This document shows positions 1-10,794 of a stretch of 64,000 bases of DNA, piece after piece. Position numbers and translations under genes: made by a program. Numbering within the stretch: the stretch's first letter is position 1; every line of letters starts with the position of its first letter. The DNA comes from Lagopus muta (taxonomy: Eukaryota > Chordata > Aves > Galliformes > Phasianidae): positions 3,771,598-3,835,597 of the forward strand of contig NC_064471.1 in NCBI RefSeq assembly GCF_023343835.1, written 5' to 3'. The notes beneath the pieces were generated by a model. That model did no database searches. It saw only the letters and a list, made by a program, of their open reading frames with translations, and was not told the origin of the DNA.

Positions 1-619
1 TGATGCCATTTCTTTTGACCCCTTCTTTCACCCCTTTTTTACCAAACTGATTATGATTTGCACGTAACTCCTCCACAGTGTTTCCAAATTCCTAACAAAC
101 TGGGAAATGAATCAAGGGACCCATCTAATATATGTTAGATGTGGTCACAAAAGAAATCTATCAGAAAGCCTTTTGCACTGATGCTTTTCAGTGTCACACC
201 AGTCCAGGAGTTCCATGCAAAACATGGTTGTTGGAAAGTGCTTAAGTTTTAAAAGAGATGTGTATGTTTCTGGGATTACCCCTCTGTGATGGTTTGTACT
301 GTGGGGGTATCCTGCACACACTATCCTGTGAAAAGTTCTGTGGACTGCAACAATACTTGAACTTGCCAAACTAATATTTATATCTCTCAGAATTTGAATT
401 GCTTTAGAAATGCTCAAGTGGAAAGTTCTTGAGACACTAAATGATCTTAGAAAACATTACATGTCAAGTCCACATATTGTCAGATTAGACTAGATACACT
501 TTTAGTGAATTAACTGAAGTGTAATATTGTATGGCTATTCATAAACACCACAACCTCTACTGAAGAATTCCCATCTGGATCCTGGCTTACACTGGGAGTT
601 CCTGGGTGGGGAAAGCAGC
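1..619. other. Left edge, no recognised feature
   Basis: No open frame longer than about 90 codons and no motif I recognise. Because ERV-B-type env sequence follows directly at 620, this stretch could be decayed env surface-subunit sequence read on the + strand; several Cys-rich short stretches fit that but do not prove it. Confidence 0.35.
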
Positions 620-1130
620 TGACACAAATACCTAAGTTTGTATTACCTATTTATTTATTATTATTGGTTATTGTTAAATGTATGGTTGTCTCTTTTCACT
701 TTCTACATTTTATTCAACATGTAACATTTGTGCCACCACTCCTGAGGTGTCACCGAGTGGTGTCTGTGGCAAACTGAATGATTCTAATTGTTGTCTAAAG
801 ATTGATGATAATGGTAAAGTTGTTAAACAAATTGCCCAGGGTATACAGAAAATAGCCCATGTTCCTGTCCAAACCTGGAAGGGCCTAGACGTTGATTTCT
901 TTTCCTGGCTTCCAGGTGGCCCATGGGTCAAACGTATCCTGTTTTATCTACTGTGTGTTGTTGCAACTCTTATGTTTGTACCCTGTATGATTCCATGTTT
1001 TATTCAACTTACACAAGGTGTTGTATCCTCCACGTACTTTGTAACCAGTTCAACTGATGGTGGACAAGTCCAACAGATCAGGGCAACATTTGTAACCAAG
1101 CCCAAGAAATCTTTTGTAGTAATTGCATAA
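620..1130 (+). pseudogene. ERV-B-type env transmembrane subunit remnant
   Basis: An open frame at 678-1130 (150 aa) looks like the C-terminal half of a retroviral Env transmembrane subunit. A Cys, seven residues, then Cys-Cys occur at residues 30, 38 and 39 (the common spacing is six), followed by a Trp-rich membrane-proximal stretch (residues 67-83), a hydrophobic membrane span (about 86-110) and a cytoplasmic tail. The surface subunit and fusion peptide are not recognisable, so it is a fragment. The 620-720 segment matches the ERV-B env region at 36984-37118, and a shorter version of the span lies at 18168-18372, which ties this copy to the ERV-B family. An LTR of that family follows at about 1310-2120 in the same orientation. 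Confidence 0.7.
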
Positions 1131-1309
1131 GGATTATCTTCCCCTTCTCCCCCTCCTCCTTCCCCCCCTGCTTCTTTGTTGTCTTTTTATTTTCTCCCTT
1201 TTCTTTTCCTCACCACCGTGGAGGGTCACTTATACTTTATTTCAAGCAATCTTTGAGCCACGGGGTGGTGTGAGAATCCTTCTTAGTTTTTTTGGCTCAA
1301 AGCTTGCTT

Positions 1310-2120
1310 CCTGAGGTTTTTCTTGAGATAAGACTCTGAGTGACTTGTCAAGGAGGCAACTGATGGGTGCTAACTGTGTGACAATGGATATCGCTTTGGG
1401 AACATTTGCAAGCCCCTTCCCCCAGAGCTGCTTGCTCTATAGAAGAGCGGAAGAGAGTGGTCAGCAGTGTTCACTGGCAGAAGATCTGGCCTGTGGCCAA
1501 ACCGCTCCAGCTAAGTATGGAAGGTTGGGGGATGATACCATTGTATCTTGCGAAGGCAAGATGCAAGTTGGTGCCTCCCTGCTTCCTCTTATCTACTGGC
1601 AAGGCCAGGAAGATAAGAACAAAGGAGTTTCCTGCTGAGGCCCCAGAGCCAGAAGCTGCCACTCAAAGGAGAGCTGACTCAACCACTTTGGATTTGAGCT
1701 GTCACTCCAAAGATAGCTGACTTCACCACTTTGAAAGCATTGAAAAGGGGCCATCATCGCCATGGTCGTCGTCGTGCTTCTCGTCCTTCGTCATCAATAG
1801 AACAACAATGCCCGACGACCCACCACTACTGAGGATCAAAGACAGAACTACGAACCTCGCTGGATCCATGGTGGTGACTATGTCCCTCTTGCTGCCTATA
1901 AAGATTCCTTGCCTCTTCTTTCCTATCTTTTCTATCTCCCTCCTTCCCTTCCCCATTACCCTAATTCATAATAGTGTCTGCCCTCCCCTTCCCCATTTCC
2001 CTGATTAAGATTTGTAATAAACTGGTCGGACCAACATTTGAACCGTTGCTTCTTAATCTCACGCCGGGTATACGGATAATAAAAGAACCTCTTCTCCCTC
2101 CTATAAATTGGAGCGAGACA
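1310..2120 (+). mobile_element. LTR related to ERV-B (3' LTR of the flanking copy)
   Basis: The last ~150 bp match the end of the ERV-B LTRs at 17183 and 39791 in reverse complement: an AATAAA signal at about 2018, the stretch up to the terminal GGAGCGAGACA at 2110-2120, and the pyrimidine-rich block before it. The upstream part is diverged and the 5' boundary is uncertain. Short open frames inside are chance. It lies just downstream of the env remnant, so it is probably the 3' LTR of a provirus extending left of the window. Confidence 0.6.
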
Positions 2121-2375
2121 AGGGGTGAAGCCAGGCTGCACTTCTCCTGGACCTATTTAAGAGCTGGCTACCAGAGGGGAAGGATCTCTTCTGGAGATCC
2201 CCTCTTTTGGTGTCTTCTGGTGAGCTCAACCAAAGGGTAAGCTCTTCCACATATTCTCTTTTTGTTATCGTTGTCTGCTTTGCCTTACTCTCTTGATTAT
2301 ATTGCAATTATAACATCTTGATATCCATTGATTATACACAATTATATTGTGATTATAACATCTTGGTTATATATA
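2121..2375 (+). mobile_element. LTR-C fragment (5'-truncated)
   Basis: Matches the second part of the ERV-C LTR: a TATTTAA box in the block CTATTTAAGAGCTGGCTACC at about 2153-2172, the GAGCTCAACC block, then an AT-rich U5 with repeated TATAACATCTTG. It starts abruptly after the ERV-B LTR end and stops abruptly against ERV-A pol, so both edges are rearrangement junctions rather than element ends. Confidence 0.7.
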
Positions 2376-2549
2376 CACATAAAGAACATGTTGGGAAAAG
2401 CGGTTTGGGTCTTTCCAGCTTCTGGGAAGGGCAAACCTCTTCGTGGAACTGTTTTTGCCCAGGGACCTGGGCCCACTTGGTGGGTGTTGCAGAGAAATGG
2501 GGATGTTCAGTGTGTACCACAAGGGAATTTGATGTTGGTGGAGTGCAGT
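2376..2549 (+). pseudogene. ERV-A pol 3' end (integrase C-terminal tail)
   Basis: A frame within 2328-2585 reads the same tail that ends the ERV-A pol genes at 23065-23412 and 45000-45175, beginning near KNMLGKAVWV and ending near QGNLM. Only ~55 codons remain and none of the catalytic core is present. After 2549 the sequence switches to the last ~35 bp of an LTR-D (2552-2587). Confidence 0.7.
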
Positions 2550-2551
2550 CA

Positions 2552-2682
2552 TGGAACCGGGCCGAACCACCCCGTAAACCATTGACACTTACCAATGGGT
2601 TATTTACCCTTTCAACCCTCCTTGGATTTTGATACTGCCTCCTAATAGTTCTCACTATGTCTGGTGGGAGTTTGAGCTCTCC
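2552..2682 (+). other. LTR-D 3' tip and short unassigned stretch
   Basis: 2552-2587 matches the terminal bases of LTR-D (block GGAACCGGGCCGAACCA through ATTGACA). 2588-2682 is unassigned and ends where the left palindrome arm starts. Confidence 0.5.
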
Positions 2683-3510
2683 CATCTCCTCACAGACACT
2701 AGAAACCTTTACCCAATCGACACCTGCTCATTATGTTACTTCCATTATGATATTCATGCCCACTAATGAGAGTGCTATTACATTCCTTAATAGCGGCCAC
2801 TGTTAAGTATAGAAATGTAAGGTTAATTCAAATAGAAGGGAGAAGAGTGACAATCACACATTTAACCACAACAAATAAATATAACAGAAAATATAGTATT
2901 ATTGTAACCAGAATACAAAATGTACCAGCACACAACATCAACTTGCCACAGACACCACCCCATGCACACTGAAATAAAGAAAATTAGTCACCAACTCATC
3001 TTTTCTTCATGAGTTTAACTTTTGATGGTATACTGTCCTTGACCGACCAAGTAGTTCCTCAGCATCTTGGAATAACCTCCTGTAACAATACTTCAGTTAC
3101 CCCACGTGCGTTATTAGTTCTACAAGGGAATGCCTCTGGCTACTGTGAAAAGGTATCAGTTGGTACCAACATACAGCAATACCCCCCTTTTCTTGGGAGT
3201 TCCGAGAGATCAATTTGCCATTGTTACCCTCCCTTCCAAATTAATTAATTAGATTCCTATTCTCTCTAGAATATTTTACAGGTTCTGACTCAGGTTCAGA
3301 GATCTTAAGTTCACCATCTGGAATTAAAGCCTTCTTCAACTACCTGTCCTGCCACCTGACCCATCACCTGATTTCCAATTTCCTGCACAGTGTGACCTTT
3401 CTGACGTCCTTTACAATGTATAATAGCACACTCTCTGGTAGATTTACATCATGCTATTTTCCTTGCGTGTGCAATCCTTGCTCTTTTCAGATGGTACTAC
3501 GAGTGTGTAG
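2683..3510 (-). pseudogene. ERV-F env/pol 3' remnant with ERV-B-like env patch (left arm)
   Basis: Mirror of 58121-58936. On the - strand, 3510 to about 3000 is a heavily stopped remnant of RNase H C-terminal/integrase sequence of the class I element; 2985-2740 resembles the ERV-B env segment seen at 620-720; 2740-2683 is the start of the ERV-F env transmembrane region that is complete only on the right side. No usable reading frame is left. Assignment of the integrase portion is by position and weak residue similarity. Confidence 0.45.
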
Positions 3511-3515
3511 CACCC

Positions 3516-4206
3516 TGTCGACAGTTTACGGGCTGGTTCGGCCCGGTTCCGTGATGAGCACCTCCAGAAAAAAGGAAATGGGACGCCAAAATAATTAAGA
3601 ACAGCGGCAACGATATGAGGAGAAACAAACTAATTTACTAAGTATATTATCGGAATGCAAGATAACACACTATAATACAATATAATCAGAATTGAAGCTA
3701 ATACGTCAAATATAATGAGAGAGAGAATGTCCGATAGGTGGATAGGCCTCACCACAACGCTGAGGTGAGATGCGCAGTCCAGTTGAGCAGCAGGGAGACG
3801 GGAGCAGCACCCACGACGAAGGGCAGGCGAGAAAGAGCCCATCAGGTGACCTTGCCAGTAGTTAAACCTCCTCTCCCTGACTGCAAAGTCCCCTGGGGAA
3901 TGTAGTTCTTCTTCTCTTCTGGGCAGGTACCCAGGACTTGAGCATTAACAGTTGAAGTCCCAGTGCCCCACATGATGTTATGATGTGGAACACCGAAAGC
4001 AAAAAAAAAAAAAAAAAAAAAACACACACAAAACCATGACATATCACCCCTTATTCTACATCACTACATCATGCTTAATACATACGCAAACAAACAATTA
4101 TTATTATTATTATTATTACAGTAATTACCAAACATTAAACACATATACCAAACAATACAAAAAAAAACAAAAAAAAACACACAAAACAAAACACAAAACC
4201 GTGACA
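3516..4206 (-). mobile_element. Solo LTR-D element (left arm)
   Basis: The element begins (- strand) with TGTCACGG at 4206 and ends GTCGACA at 3516, flanked by a 5-bp duplication CACCC at 3511-3515 and 4207-4211, so it is one insertion into the ERV-F RNase H region. It contains a second internal LTR start (TGTCATGG at 4041), and the ~165 bp between the two starts resembles the sequence just upstream of ERV-A 3' LTRs, including the run leading to GTAGAATAAGGGGTG. It is therefore a recombinant LTR carrying a piece of 3' untranslated sequence. It differs from its mirror copy far more than the surrounding arm does. Confidence 0.8.
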
Positions 4207-4211
4207 CACCC

Positions 4212-5905
4212 CAAGTACATAATTAGCATTCAGGAACTTTTGGGGTGAGAGCCAATGCCCCTCTTTTACCTCCAATACAGTAGACACTGTATGAGATATT
4301 AAAATTGTTATTCTTTGGCCTAGAGTAACTCTACTGGTTTCTTCAATACTGAGTACTAGTGCAGCCACCGCCCTCAAGCACCCCAGCCATTCCTTACTTC
4401 ATCAAGTTGTTTGGAGAAGTGTGCCCCTGCCCTTTGATAGGGTCCTAGGTTCTGGGCAAGGACTCCTAGGGCCATTCCTTTTTTTTTTTTTTTAAATGCG
4501 AGCTGGTAGCCCCAAAGCAGAGGGCCTTCATGAGTTCTTATTTCAGCTGAGGGAATGCCCTCCTTGCGTCCTCATTTCATATAGTATTTTGGCTTTACCA
4601 ACAATCCATAGCTGTGTATCCATGGTCAGCACCATCCTGTCATTCCTGGGAACATATGGAGTACCTCGGCAGTTTGTGGCTCGGAGTTTTGGCAGGTGGC
4701 TTCTTTCCTGACAGTCCTTAAGGTTTGAAGTCCAGCTGTAATCTCATATCCCAAACATGTCACTTACTGTGGACTTACTTGTGCTTTCTGTCAAGAAACT
4801 TGATAATCATTTAAACCAAGAAATTCAGCAAATTCACAGTCCAGTGCACACTGTCCTCTTTTGTTCTTTTGTGACATCCACATACTGCAGTAAGGTTCCA
4901 CTCTGGGATGGAGGAACTCAAGTCTCCAGTTCGCAAGTTGACCAGTTCTCAAAAATCATTGAGCTGTTCTCACAACCCTGGGTAACACTGTCCAGGTTAA
5001 CTGAGTCTTTTCACCCCATCTTGGGGTTTTCCTATTCAAAGGCAAATAACCTTAGGCTTCCTTTGGCAAAACCGGGCAGAAAAGGCATCCTTCAAATCCA
5101 GAAGGTAAACTCCACTTACTCATTCCTTAACTTGGTTAATAAAGTGTATGGATTTTTCCACCACTGAGCGTATGCATTCAACTATTCTACTACTTGCCCT
5201 CAAATCTTGTACCAAGCTATAGCTTTTTCCATCTGATTTTTCATCGGCAAGATTGGGGCGTTGTATTTGGATTCATATTCAATTAGTAATCCAAACTCCA
5301 AAAATTATCTATTATTTCTTTTACCCTTCTACAGCCACATATCCTCAAAGGGCACTGCTTTACCCTTACTGGGCTAGCTCTTGCTTTTAACTTCTATTTA
5401 GGATTGCATTTTTTGGCTCTGACAGGTATCCCTTATACCCACACTCCTAAGCGTATCTTACTCAAGATTTCCGTAACTTCTGGGGCTATAACCTTGTTTT
5501 TCCCTGTTTGTGTTAAAGGCAGACTTACAATTCTCAATCAGTTAATATTCTTTGAGCCTTAGCTCCGGTTTTATTTAATTTCTTGCCAGAATAACTTAGC
5601 ATGTATAAGAACTTATGTATTCTTACTTGTTTTCTCAGCCTGCATTTAATTGATCCCAAAACCTAAGCCTTTTCTTATTGGGCAGTAGCTCCTACTGCTG
5701 TTACAAAATCACCTACAGGTCTCAAGAGGCACCTGTATCCACCAAAAGATAAACCTCTTTATCCTGCTCCCCTAGCTGCGGTTTAACCAGTGGATCTGCT
5801 AGGGTAAATTTCCCAAATTCCCATCCTTCATCTCTGCAACCGGAGACAGTTCCCTCTTTCTCTGCAGTTTGCACACTTTATTTTCATTCCAGTGGGGCGG
5901 AGCCC
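4212..5905 (-). pseudogene. ERV-F pro-pol remnant (class I, left arm)
   Basis: Mirror of 55720-57414, read on the - strand. A protease active-site motif LVDTGAS is visible with DTG at about 5731-5739, followed at once by a stop. Downstream, broken frames show gammaretrovirus-type reverse transcriptase patches (YLLDLKDAFF, LTWTVLP, a DCEFAEFLGLNDYQVS-like segment) and an RNase H-type segment ending near 4212 (ISHTVSTVLEVKEGHWLS). Stops and frameshifts are dense; the catalytic YxDD is not preserved. It is interrupted by the solo LTR-D at 4206. Confidence 0.7.
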
Positions 5906-6694
5906 TTCCTGGGCTCTTCCAGCCCTACTCCAGTGCCGTGACAATAACAGCTGCTGTTATTCCCAGTTTCCTTATTATCTCTGTTTCTCAACCATTTTTT
6001 TGTTTGTTTTGTTTTTCCTTCATATCGTTCACTTCTCTTCAGTCCTGACATCCCTGTCACACCCTGCTCATCTTTGCCTTCCTCAGCCTGTGTCCTTCCC
6101 AAACTCTCATCATTACATGAACTACTAACATCACATTTCAGTTTTACCTCCTCCTTTCCAGAGGCTTCCAGTGCTAACACTGGGATCTCGGGTTTCCTAG
6201 ATCTCCGCAGATGAAGGCTATTCTCACTTCCAGTGCACTATGCTCTCCACCTCCCCCTTTGCAAGTAATGTTGCTTACAGCAGCAGTCTCCATCTGCAGC
6301 TCACTCTCTCACACCAAGTTCCGCTCTTGGGGGAACGGGGCGGGGGGGTTGCTCTCATGCCAGCACAGATAAACTCACTTTCTCTTTAACCCTTTTTCCT
6401 TTGCACATTACTTCACTATTTGTACCCTCAATTCTACATCCCTATATTATTAACAATTACGCTTTCTACCATCAAAACAGTTTGTCCCATTCCCTTCACA
6501 ACTTACAGGTCATCTCCTCACAACTTATGGGTGCCCTCATTCCATACACATACCTGGTCCACTGATGGATGGTCCTTGCCCATTCCTGCAGTGATTGGAT
6601 GAGGAAGGGAAGTCCTTCCAAGAAACCTCAGGGCGCATCAAGGGCATCCCCTCTCTCAGCCAGTTGCACAACCAAACAGAAGTTACCCCATCTG
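5906..6694 (-). pseudogene. ERV-F leader and gag remnant (left arm)
   Basis: Mirror of 54939-55740. A 98-codon frame at 5884-6180 covers a charged, low-complexity Gag-like stretch rich in Lys, Glu and Ser; no capsid homology region or zinc knuckle is seen. The segment around 6195-6230 is the same sequence into which provirus P3 inserted at the palindrome centre, showing that a second ERV-F copy lies there. Function is inferred from position between the LTR/primer site and the protease motif. Confidence 0.5.
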
Positions 6695-6712
6695 GGGGGT
6701 GCCAAACCAACG

Positions 6713-7083
6713 TGCAGAATCTAACCACACGGGTCATGGGATGAAGATTTATCTTCCTTGTGAAGGCTTCGTCGTCTTCCTTGCTGTAAACTTCTGACCT
6801 TTGTGGGGGGCATCCCCCCAAACTGGTTTCTTCTTGCCCTTTGGACATCTCATCACCTCCCTGCCAAATGTCCTCAGACTGTTCTCAAACCCTTATCTTT
6901 ATGGCCTTCATCCCCCCTCACTATCCCAGACCCAGTGTCTGCCATCCCTTAGTTTACAGAAGCAAGAATGGAGAGCTTGTTAGAAAATATCTCTAACTAT
7001 CCCCCTTCACCCCCCTTATTTTCAGTCACTGTGAAGCCTTCTTGCCTTTTTACTTTCACTTATGGGGCCCTTCTCACCTTTCA
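6713..7083 (-). mobile_element. LTR-F2 (left arm)
   Basis: On the - strand this runs from TGAAAGGTGAGAAGGG to TTCTGCA. Its 5' part matches LTR-F1 at 14346 and LTR-F3 at 59428. It is followed (- strand) by a primer-site-like sequence starting TGGCACCCCCCAGATGGG, so it is the 5' LTR of the arm ERV-F provirus. It is shorter than LTR-F1 (371 against 599 bp), lacking much of the middle. It interrupts an older ERV-A-type gag. Confidence 0.75.
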
Positions 7084-8911
7084 GGGTTAAACGAAACTTC
7101 AAGACTTTGAGTTAATTAATCAGTTCATTTATAAGGAGTCTTCTTTCCCCTCTGCCATACATTGCTGCAAGTGTACTGGCATACCTTTCTGGTACAGTCC
7201 TTGTGAATATATGCCACAGATTTGGTGTATACCTGAGCCTCCCAGGATCACGCTCTTGGTCTGAATCATCAGGAAGAAATGCACAGTCATGTAACATTTC
7301 CACCATGTTGCATTCACTCAAATGATGGATACCTTTTTCCATGTCAGCCCATTTCTTTTTCTTAGGCATCAGATCATCTTTGAAGAGGTATTTTTCCTTT
7401 ACAGCTAACCGCATCTGCTTCCAGAGGATAAAGGCCTCATTCTGTCATATACTAATACCTCTGTCAGCGGCTGAGTCTCTAGCAATATCACCCAGATGGC
7501 AAGCTTCTCTACTATCTAGTGACACACTGCTGGCCCCAGTGTCCCAACATCAAAGTAACCAGGTGACAATAGGCTCATTTGGGCGGCGTGGAAAGTCTTT
7601 TCCTCAGACCTCAAATTTCATTCATTTTCAGAGGTCAAGTATGTAATAGTAATGATGCCTTGCTCACCTCCTAATCTTTCAGGACTTGTTATCCTCCAGG
7701 GCACTGGTGACCACAGTCTTATTGGGGGTCCCTCCTCTGGACTCAGGGGCAGCTCCCCTGGCTCCCAGAGCCAATCCTCTGGACCTTCTTTATCCACTTT
7801 CTCCTCTTTCTTCTGTTCTACACGAGTCAACATTTGTTTTATTTCCCATCCTCTTACGTGGGCAACTGGCATTGATCCTGGTGCATCCTGTGGTTGATCA
7901 GTTTCGATGCTCTCACTCTCCAGCTTGACTTGGAGTCTGTCTCATTCGGCTATGAGGAAATCCATTTCAGCTTCAAGCCTGAATGTGGGTTCATTCAGTT
8001 TCAAGACTGAATATTTTGAACTGGAAGGCATCTCGCTCAATTTGGTGGGTGTCCCATTTGGACTGGAGGATGCATCGCTCAGATCAGAGGGTATCTTGCT
8101 CGTACTGGAGGACACCCTGTTCAGATTGGAGGGAGCCTCTCACAGTTCAGAGGATGTCTTGCTCAGATTGGAGATTCTCCCTATCAACTTGAAGACACCC
8201 TCTTTCAGCACAGAGACTCACTCTCAGAGACTCTCTTCCTCTCTCGAATAGTACTGAATAAGACCTGATAAACATTAGCCAGGCCCCAAATCATTTGTGC
8301 CTCCTCAGATCTGCCTGAGCCACAACATCCCTGTCTCAAATACCTGCTTAGGTTCTCAGGATCTTGCAGGCCTTTCAGGAGTAAAGTTCCATGACACTGA
8401 GGAAATCCACCTCTCTAAAGTCACACCCCAGCTTCTCTCCATATTCCCTGCCACTCAGTATTCTCCGGCTTCAGGGAAGGCTTCCTCAGAACATTATAAA
8501 TACAGATACTGAGTGAAACGATGAGGAGTACATTCAGGGAGATTAACAACATGATCAGATGAGCATTCAGAAAATACATAAAAGATTCAAGGGAGAGACA
8601 GGGAGCCTGCTTAAAAAAAAAAAATAAAATAAAAAAAAAAAATCACAAGTTCCATAAAACTAGCAGCTCCCTCCGCAAACAAGCTTAAAAGAGAAAGCAG
8701 AATATTTTTTTTTCCTCTTTACAGAAGATAGCAGTGCTCCAAGTTCACAAATATCCCAGAATATTGGCAGTCCACCTGGACTTTCAAGGTCAAGTTTCCA
8801 TTGAGCATCTGCAGAAAAGAGAAAAACTCTCCTAGTGAAGCTCTCTGAGAACAGAGAGAGATTCATTCCAAAAGCTAAAAAGGAGCTTTTGCCAGCATTT
8901 TCCACCAAGAA
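7084..8911 (-). pseudogene. Degenerate ERV-A-type gag 'A4' (left arm)
   Basis: Mirror of 52712-54541. On the - strand, pieces align in order with the ERV-A Gag of the central array: the leader before the start, a hydrophobic segment followed by ENTEWQGIWRE (8420-8685), and a capsid-like segment in the frame at 7112-7414 beginning MRLAVKEKYLFKDDL. Between them sits a run of 21-nt repeats (7983-8213) absent from the central copies. Stops and frameshifts separate all pieces, and the gene is cut by LTR-F2 at 7083. Confidence 0.7.
7983..8213 (-). repeat. 21-bp (heptad) tandem repeat in A4 gag, left arm
   Basis: Mirror of 53410-53640: about eleven 21-nt units, each seven codons, most starting with Leu-Gln (LQSEQDI, LQSEQGV, LQYEQDT and similar). 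Two units carry TGA in place of the Gln codon. Confidence 0.8.
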
Positions 8912-9280
8912 TGTCAATGTTCCAAGGACTGGTTCAGCTCGGTTCTGTGACTAGCAGGGTGGAAGGACCCATGGGTCCACGCCTCCAAAAGGGGGAAATA
9001 AAAGGAAGGAGAGATGGGCCCCAAAAATAACAGCAGCATCTTGCATTCCAGTAACGTACTTCGTAAATTAATTTGTTTCTCCTCAGATCATGGCTGCTGT
9101 TTTTAATTATTTCGGGGTCCCCCGTTTCCTATTTTTTCTGGAGGTGTGGATCTGCGGATCCCTCCGCCCTGCTCGTCACAGAACCGGGCCAAATCAGACC
9201 GTGAACTGTTGACACTCCCAGTGTACTACATGATGTTAAGATGTGGAATACCAATAGCCCAAAATCATAAAACCATGACA
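8912..9280 (-). mobile_element. LTR-D2 (5' LTR of A4, left arm)
   Basis: On the - strand it starts TGTCATGGTTTTATG at 9280 and ends ATTGACA at 8912 (369 bp). Same family as the LTR-A/LTR-D elements (shared GTATTCCACATC block and the CCGGGCC end). It stands immediately upstream of the A4 leader, where a decayed primer-site position is still visible. Confidence 0.75.
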
Positions 9281-9560
9281 GGAATGAATCTTGCTTTAGT
9301 AAAGAAATTACTGCAACATGATGATCTGTACCAACTACTAGAACTCACCCAAGATAATGGACAAAGAAAAAACAAAAAAGAAAACCTCTGACTACTGTTC
9401 ACCATGATTCAAAAGAGATTCACAATGCCCTAGAAAGGGTGAAGAAAGATAGAGAACACCATTGGTGGGAAACATTTCCTATATGGTCACCAACAGCAAG
9501 AGAAGCATCAGTGCTCAGTCCAGTTAGAGAGCTCTCTCAGTTATTATGGCATCAGAAAAT
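9281..9560 (+). pseudogene. Possible env fragment (left arm)
   Basis: A stretch at about 9385-9555 on the + strand reads, without stops in one frame, a segment containing EIHNALERVKKDREHHWWE and IWSPTAR. This charged, Trp-containing layout resembles the membrane-proximal part of some retroviral Env transmembrane subunits. There is no membrane span and no start codon. Its orientation is opposite to the LTRs on both sides, so its source element is unknown. Confidence 0.3.
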
Positions 9561-9891
9561 AGAGCATCATATAAACAAAGAATATAAAGATGATATAATT
9601 ATGAAATAAGCAAGAGAGTTAGACAAAGCAGGTCACAATAACAAAAAGAGAAGAGATAAAATGCTTACCTGCATCCAGGGCTTGCTGCAAAACTCCAGAG
9701 CAGGAATCTCCAGAAGAGATCCTTTCCCATTGGTAGCCAGCTCTTAAATGGGTCTAGGAGAGGTGCGGCCAGGCTCCACCCCTTCCAGTAGCACAGCTAT
9801 ATTGCCTTCACCTGTGCTGCTCTGGCTGGCTCATTGCTTGACTCAGGTGAACAATCAGAGGTTCAGGCCATGATTCAGCAGTTCCCGTACA
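9561..9891 (-). mobile_element. LTR-C, diverged copy (left arm)
   Basis: On the - strand begins TGTACGGGAACTGCTG at 9891 and follows the ERV-C LTR through the CATTTAAGAGCTGGCTACC promoter block at about 9743-9761 to an AT-rich U5. No internal ERV-C sequence adjoins, so it is probably a solo LTR; I did not find a clear target-site duplication. Confidence 0.7.
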
Positions 9892-10264
9892 AGTATATTT
9901 ATTGTGTTCAACATACATCATATATCCTCCACTAGCAAGCAGTAAATCCGCTAACAGTTCATTGGCTTAAGATTCTACCAAACAGCAGTGATAATGGACA
10001 ACAGGTTTCTTAACTTTCTCAGATGCAACAAGATTAACTTGCGCATATCAGCAGAACAGTGTAAACAGAGCATCCTGTTATTTTTTAACCCTTGAGTTTG
10101 TTCCTTATCCTAGTTTGCTGATTCCCAAGGTCTCATACCAGTAAGGTCTATCACAGAGCTTATGAGCCCCTTGGTGACTCACTCACAGTTACATCCTCCC
10201 CCACAAAGTTTTTAATTTCTGTGCTTCACCCAGTTGTGATCTTATTAAGCCTAACATTTACTTG
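9892..10264. other. Unassigned 373 bp (left arm)
   Basis: No frame or motif recognised. On the - strand an AATAAA lies just before the LTR-C start, so it may be the far end of another LTR-like sequence. Confidence 0.3.
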
Positions 10265-10743
10265 TGTCATGGTTTTATATTTTTTGGTTTTTTTCAGGTT
10301 TCAGTATTCCACATCAAAACAACATGTAGTGTATGGGGCATTAAAGCGTTAATGCCCCAATTCCAGGTACCTATCCCTGTACGTTACAGCAGTCATGGGA
10401 TCTGGCCCTTCCGGGTGGGGGGGGGGGGCGCTCTCTTGCTGCCTGGCAGTGGGTGCTGGAGGGTGCTTTCCTAGCCGTTCCAAGCTTTTCAGGTTTGACT
10501 CGGTCCCAAGAACTCTCTCTCATCTTGTCTGATTTATTAATCTCAATTTCAAATAAATTGTATTATATTGCATTATCTTGTATTCCAGTATTATAGTAAA
10601 ATAAGTTTTCCTCCATAGATTATTGCCGCTGTTCTTTTCCTCCCTCCCTTCCCATTTTTGTGGGACTGGGGTGGGGGGGAAGGGCAGGGGCCTACTGCCC
10701 CCCTGTCACGGGGGTAAATTGATCTAGCAACTCTGTGAGAACA
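10265..10743 (+). mobile_element. LTR-A (solo-like, left arm)
   Basis: Starts TGTCATGGTTTTATA and follows the LTR-A sequence (PBS-proximal blocks TTCCACATCAAAAC, GATCTGGCCCTTCCGGGTGG, GTCTGATTTATTAATCTCAA, CCTGTCACGG). The terminal bases are altered (GAGAACA instead of CCGTGACA), and no clear target-site duplication is visible. Confidence 0.75.
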
Positions 10744-10794
10744 TGTTTTTTTTTTTTTTTTTTGCTTATGTGGAAGTCTAGCACAGGCTGAGGT

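Noticed and set aside
4042..4200. Frames rich in Lys/Tyr/Asn around 3985-4248 and 57422-57655
   Set aside because: Translations of A-rich and ATT-repeat sequence inside the solo LTR-D; no protein signal.
5884..6128. Hydrophobic 78-aa frame on the + strand
   Set aside because: Antisense shadow of the ERV-F gag remnant.
9038..9280. Possible host exon next to LTR-D2
   Set aside because: All of it is LTR sequence shared with other LTR-D copies.
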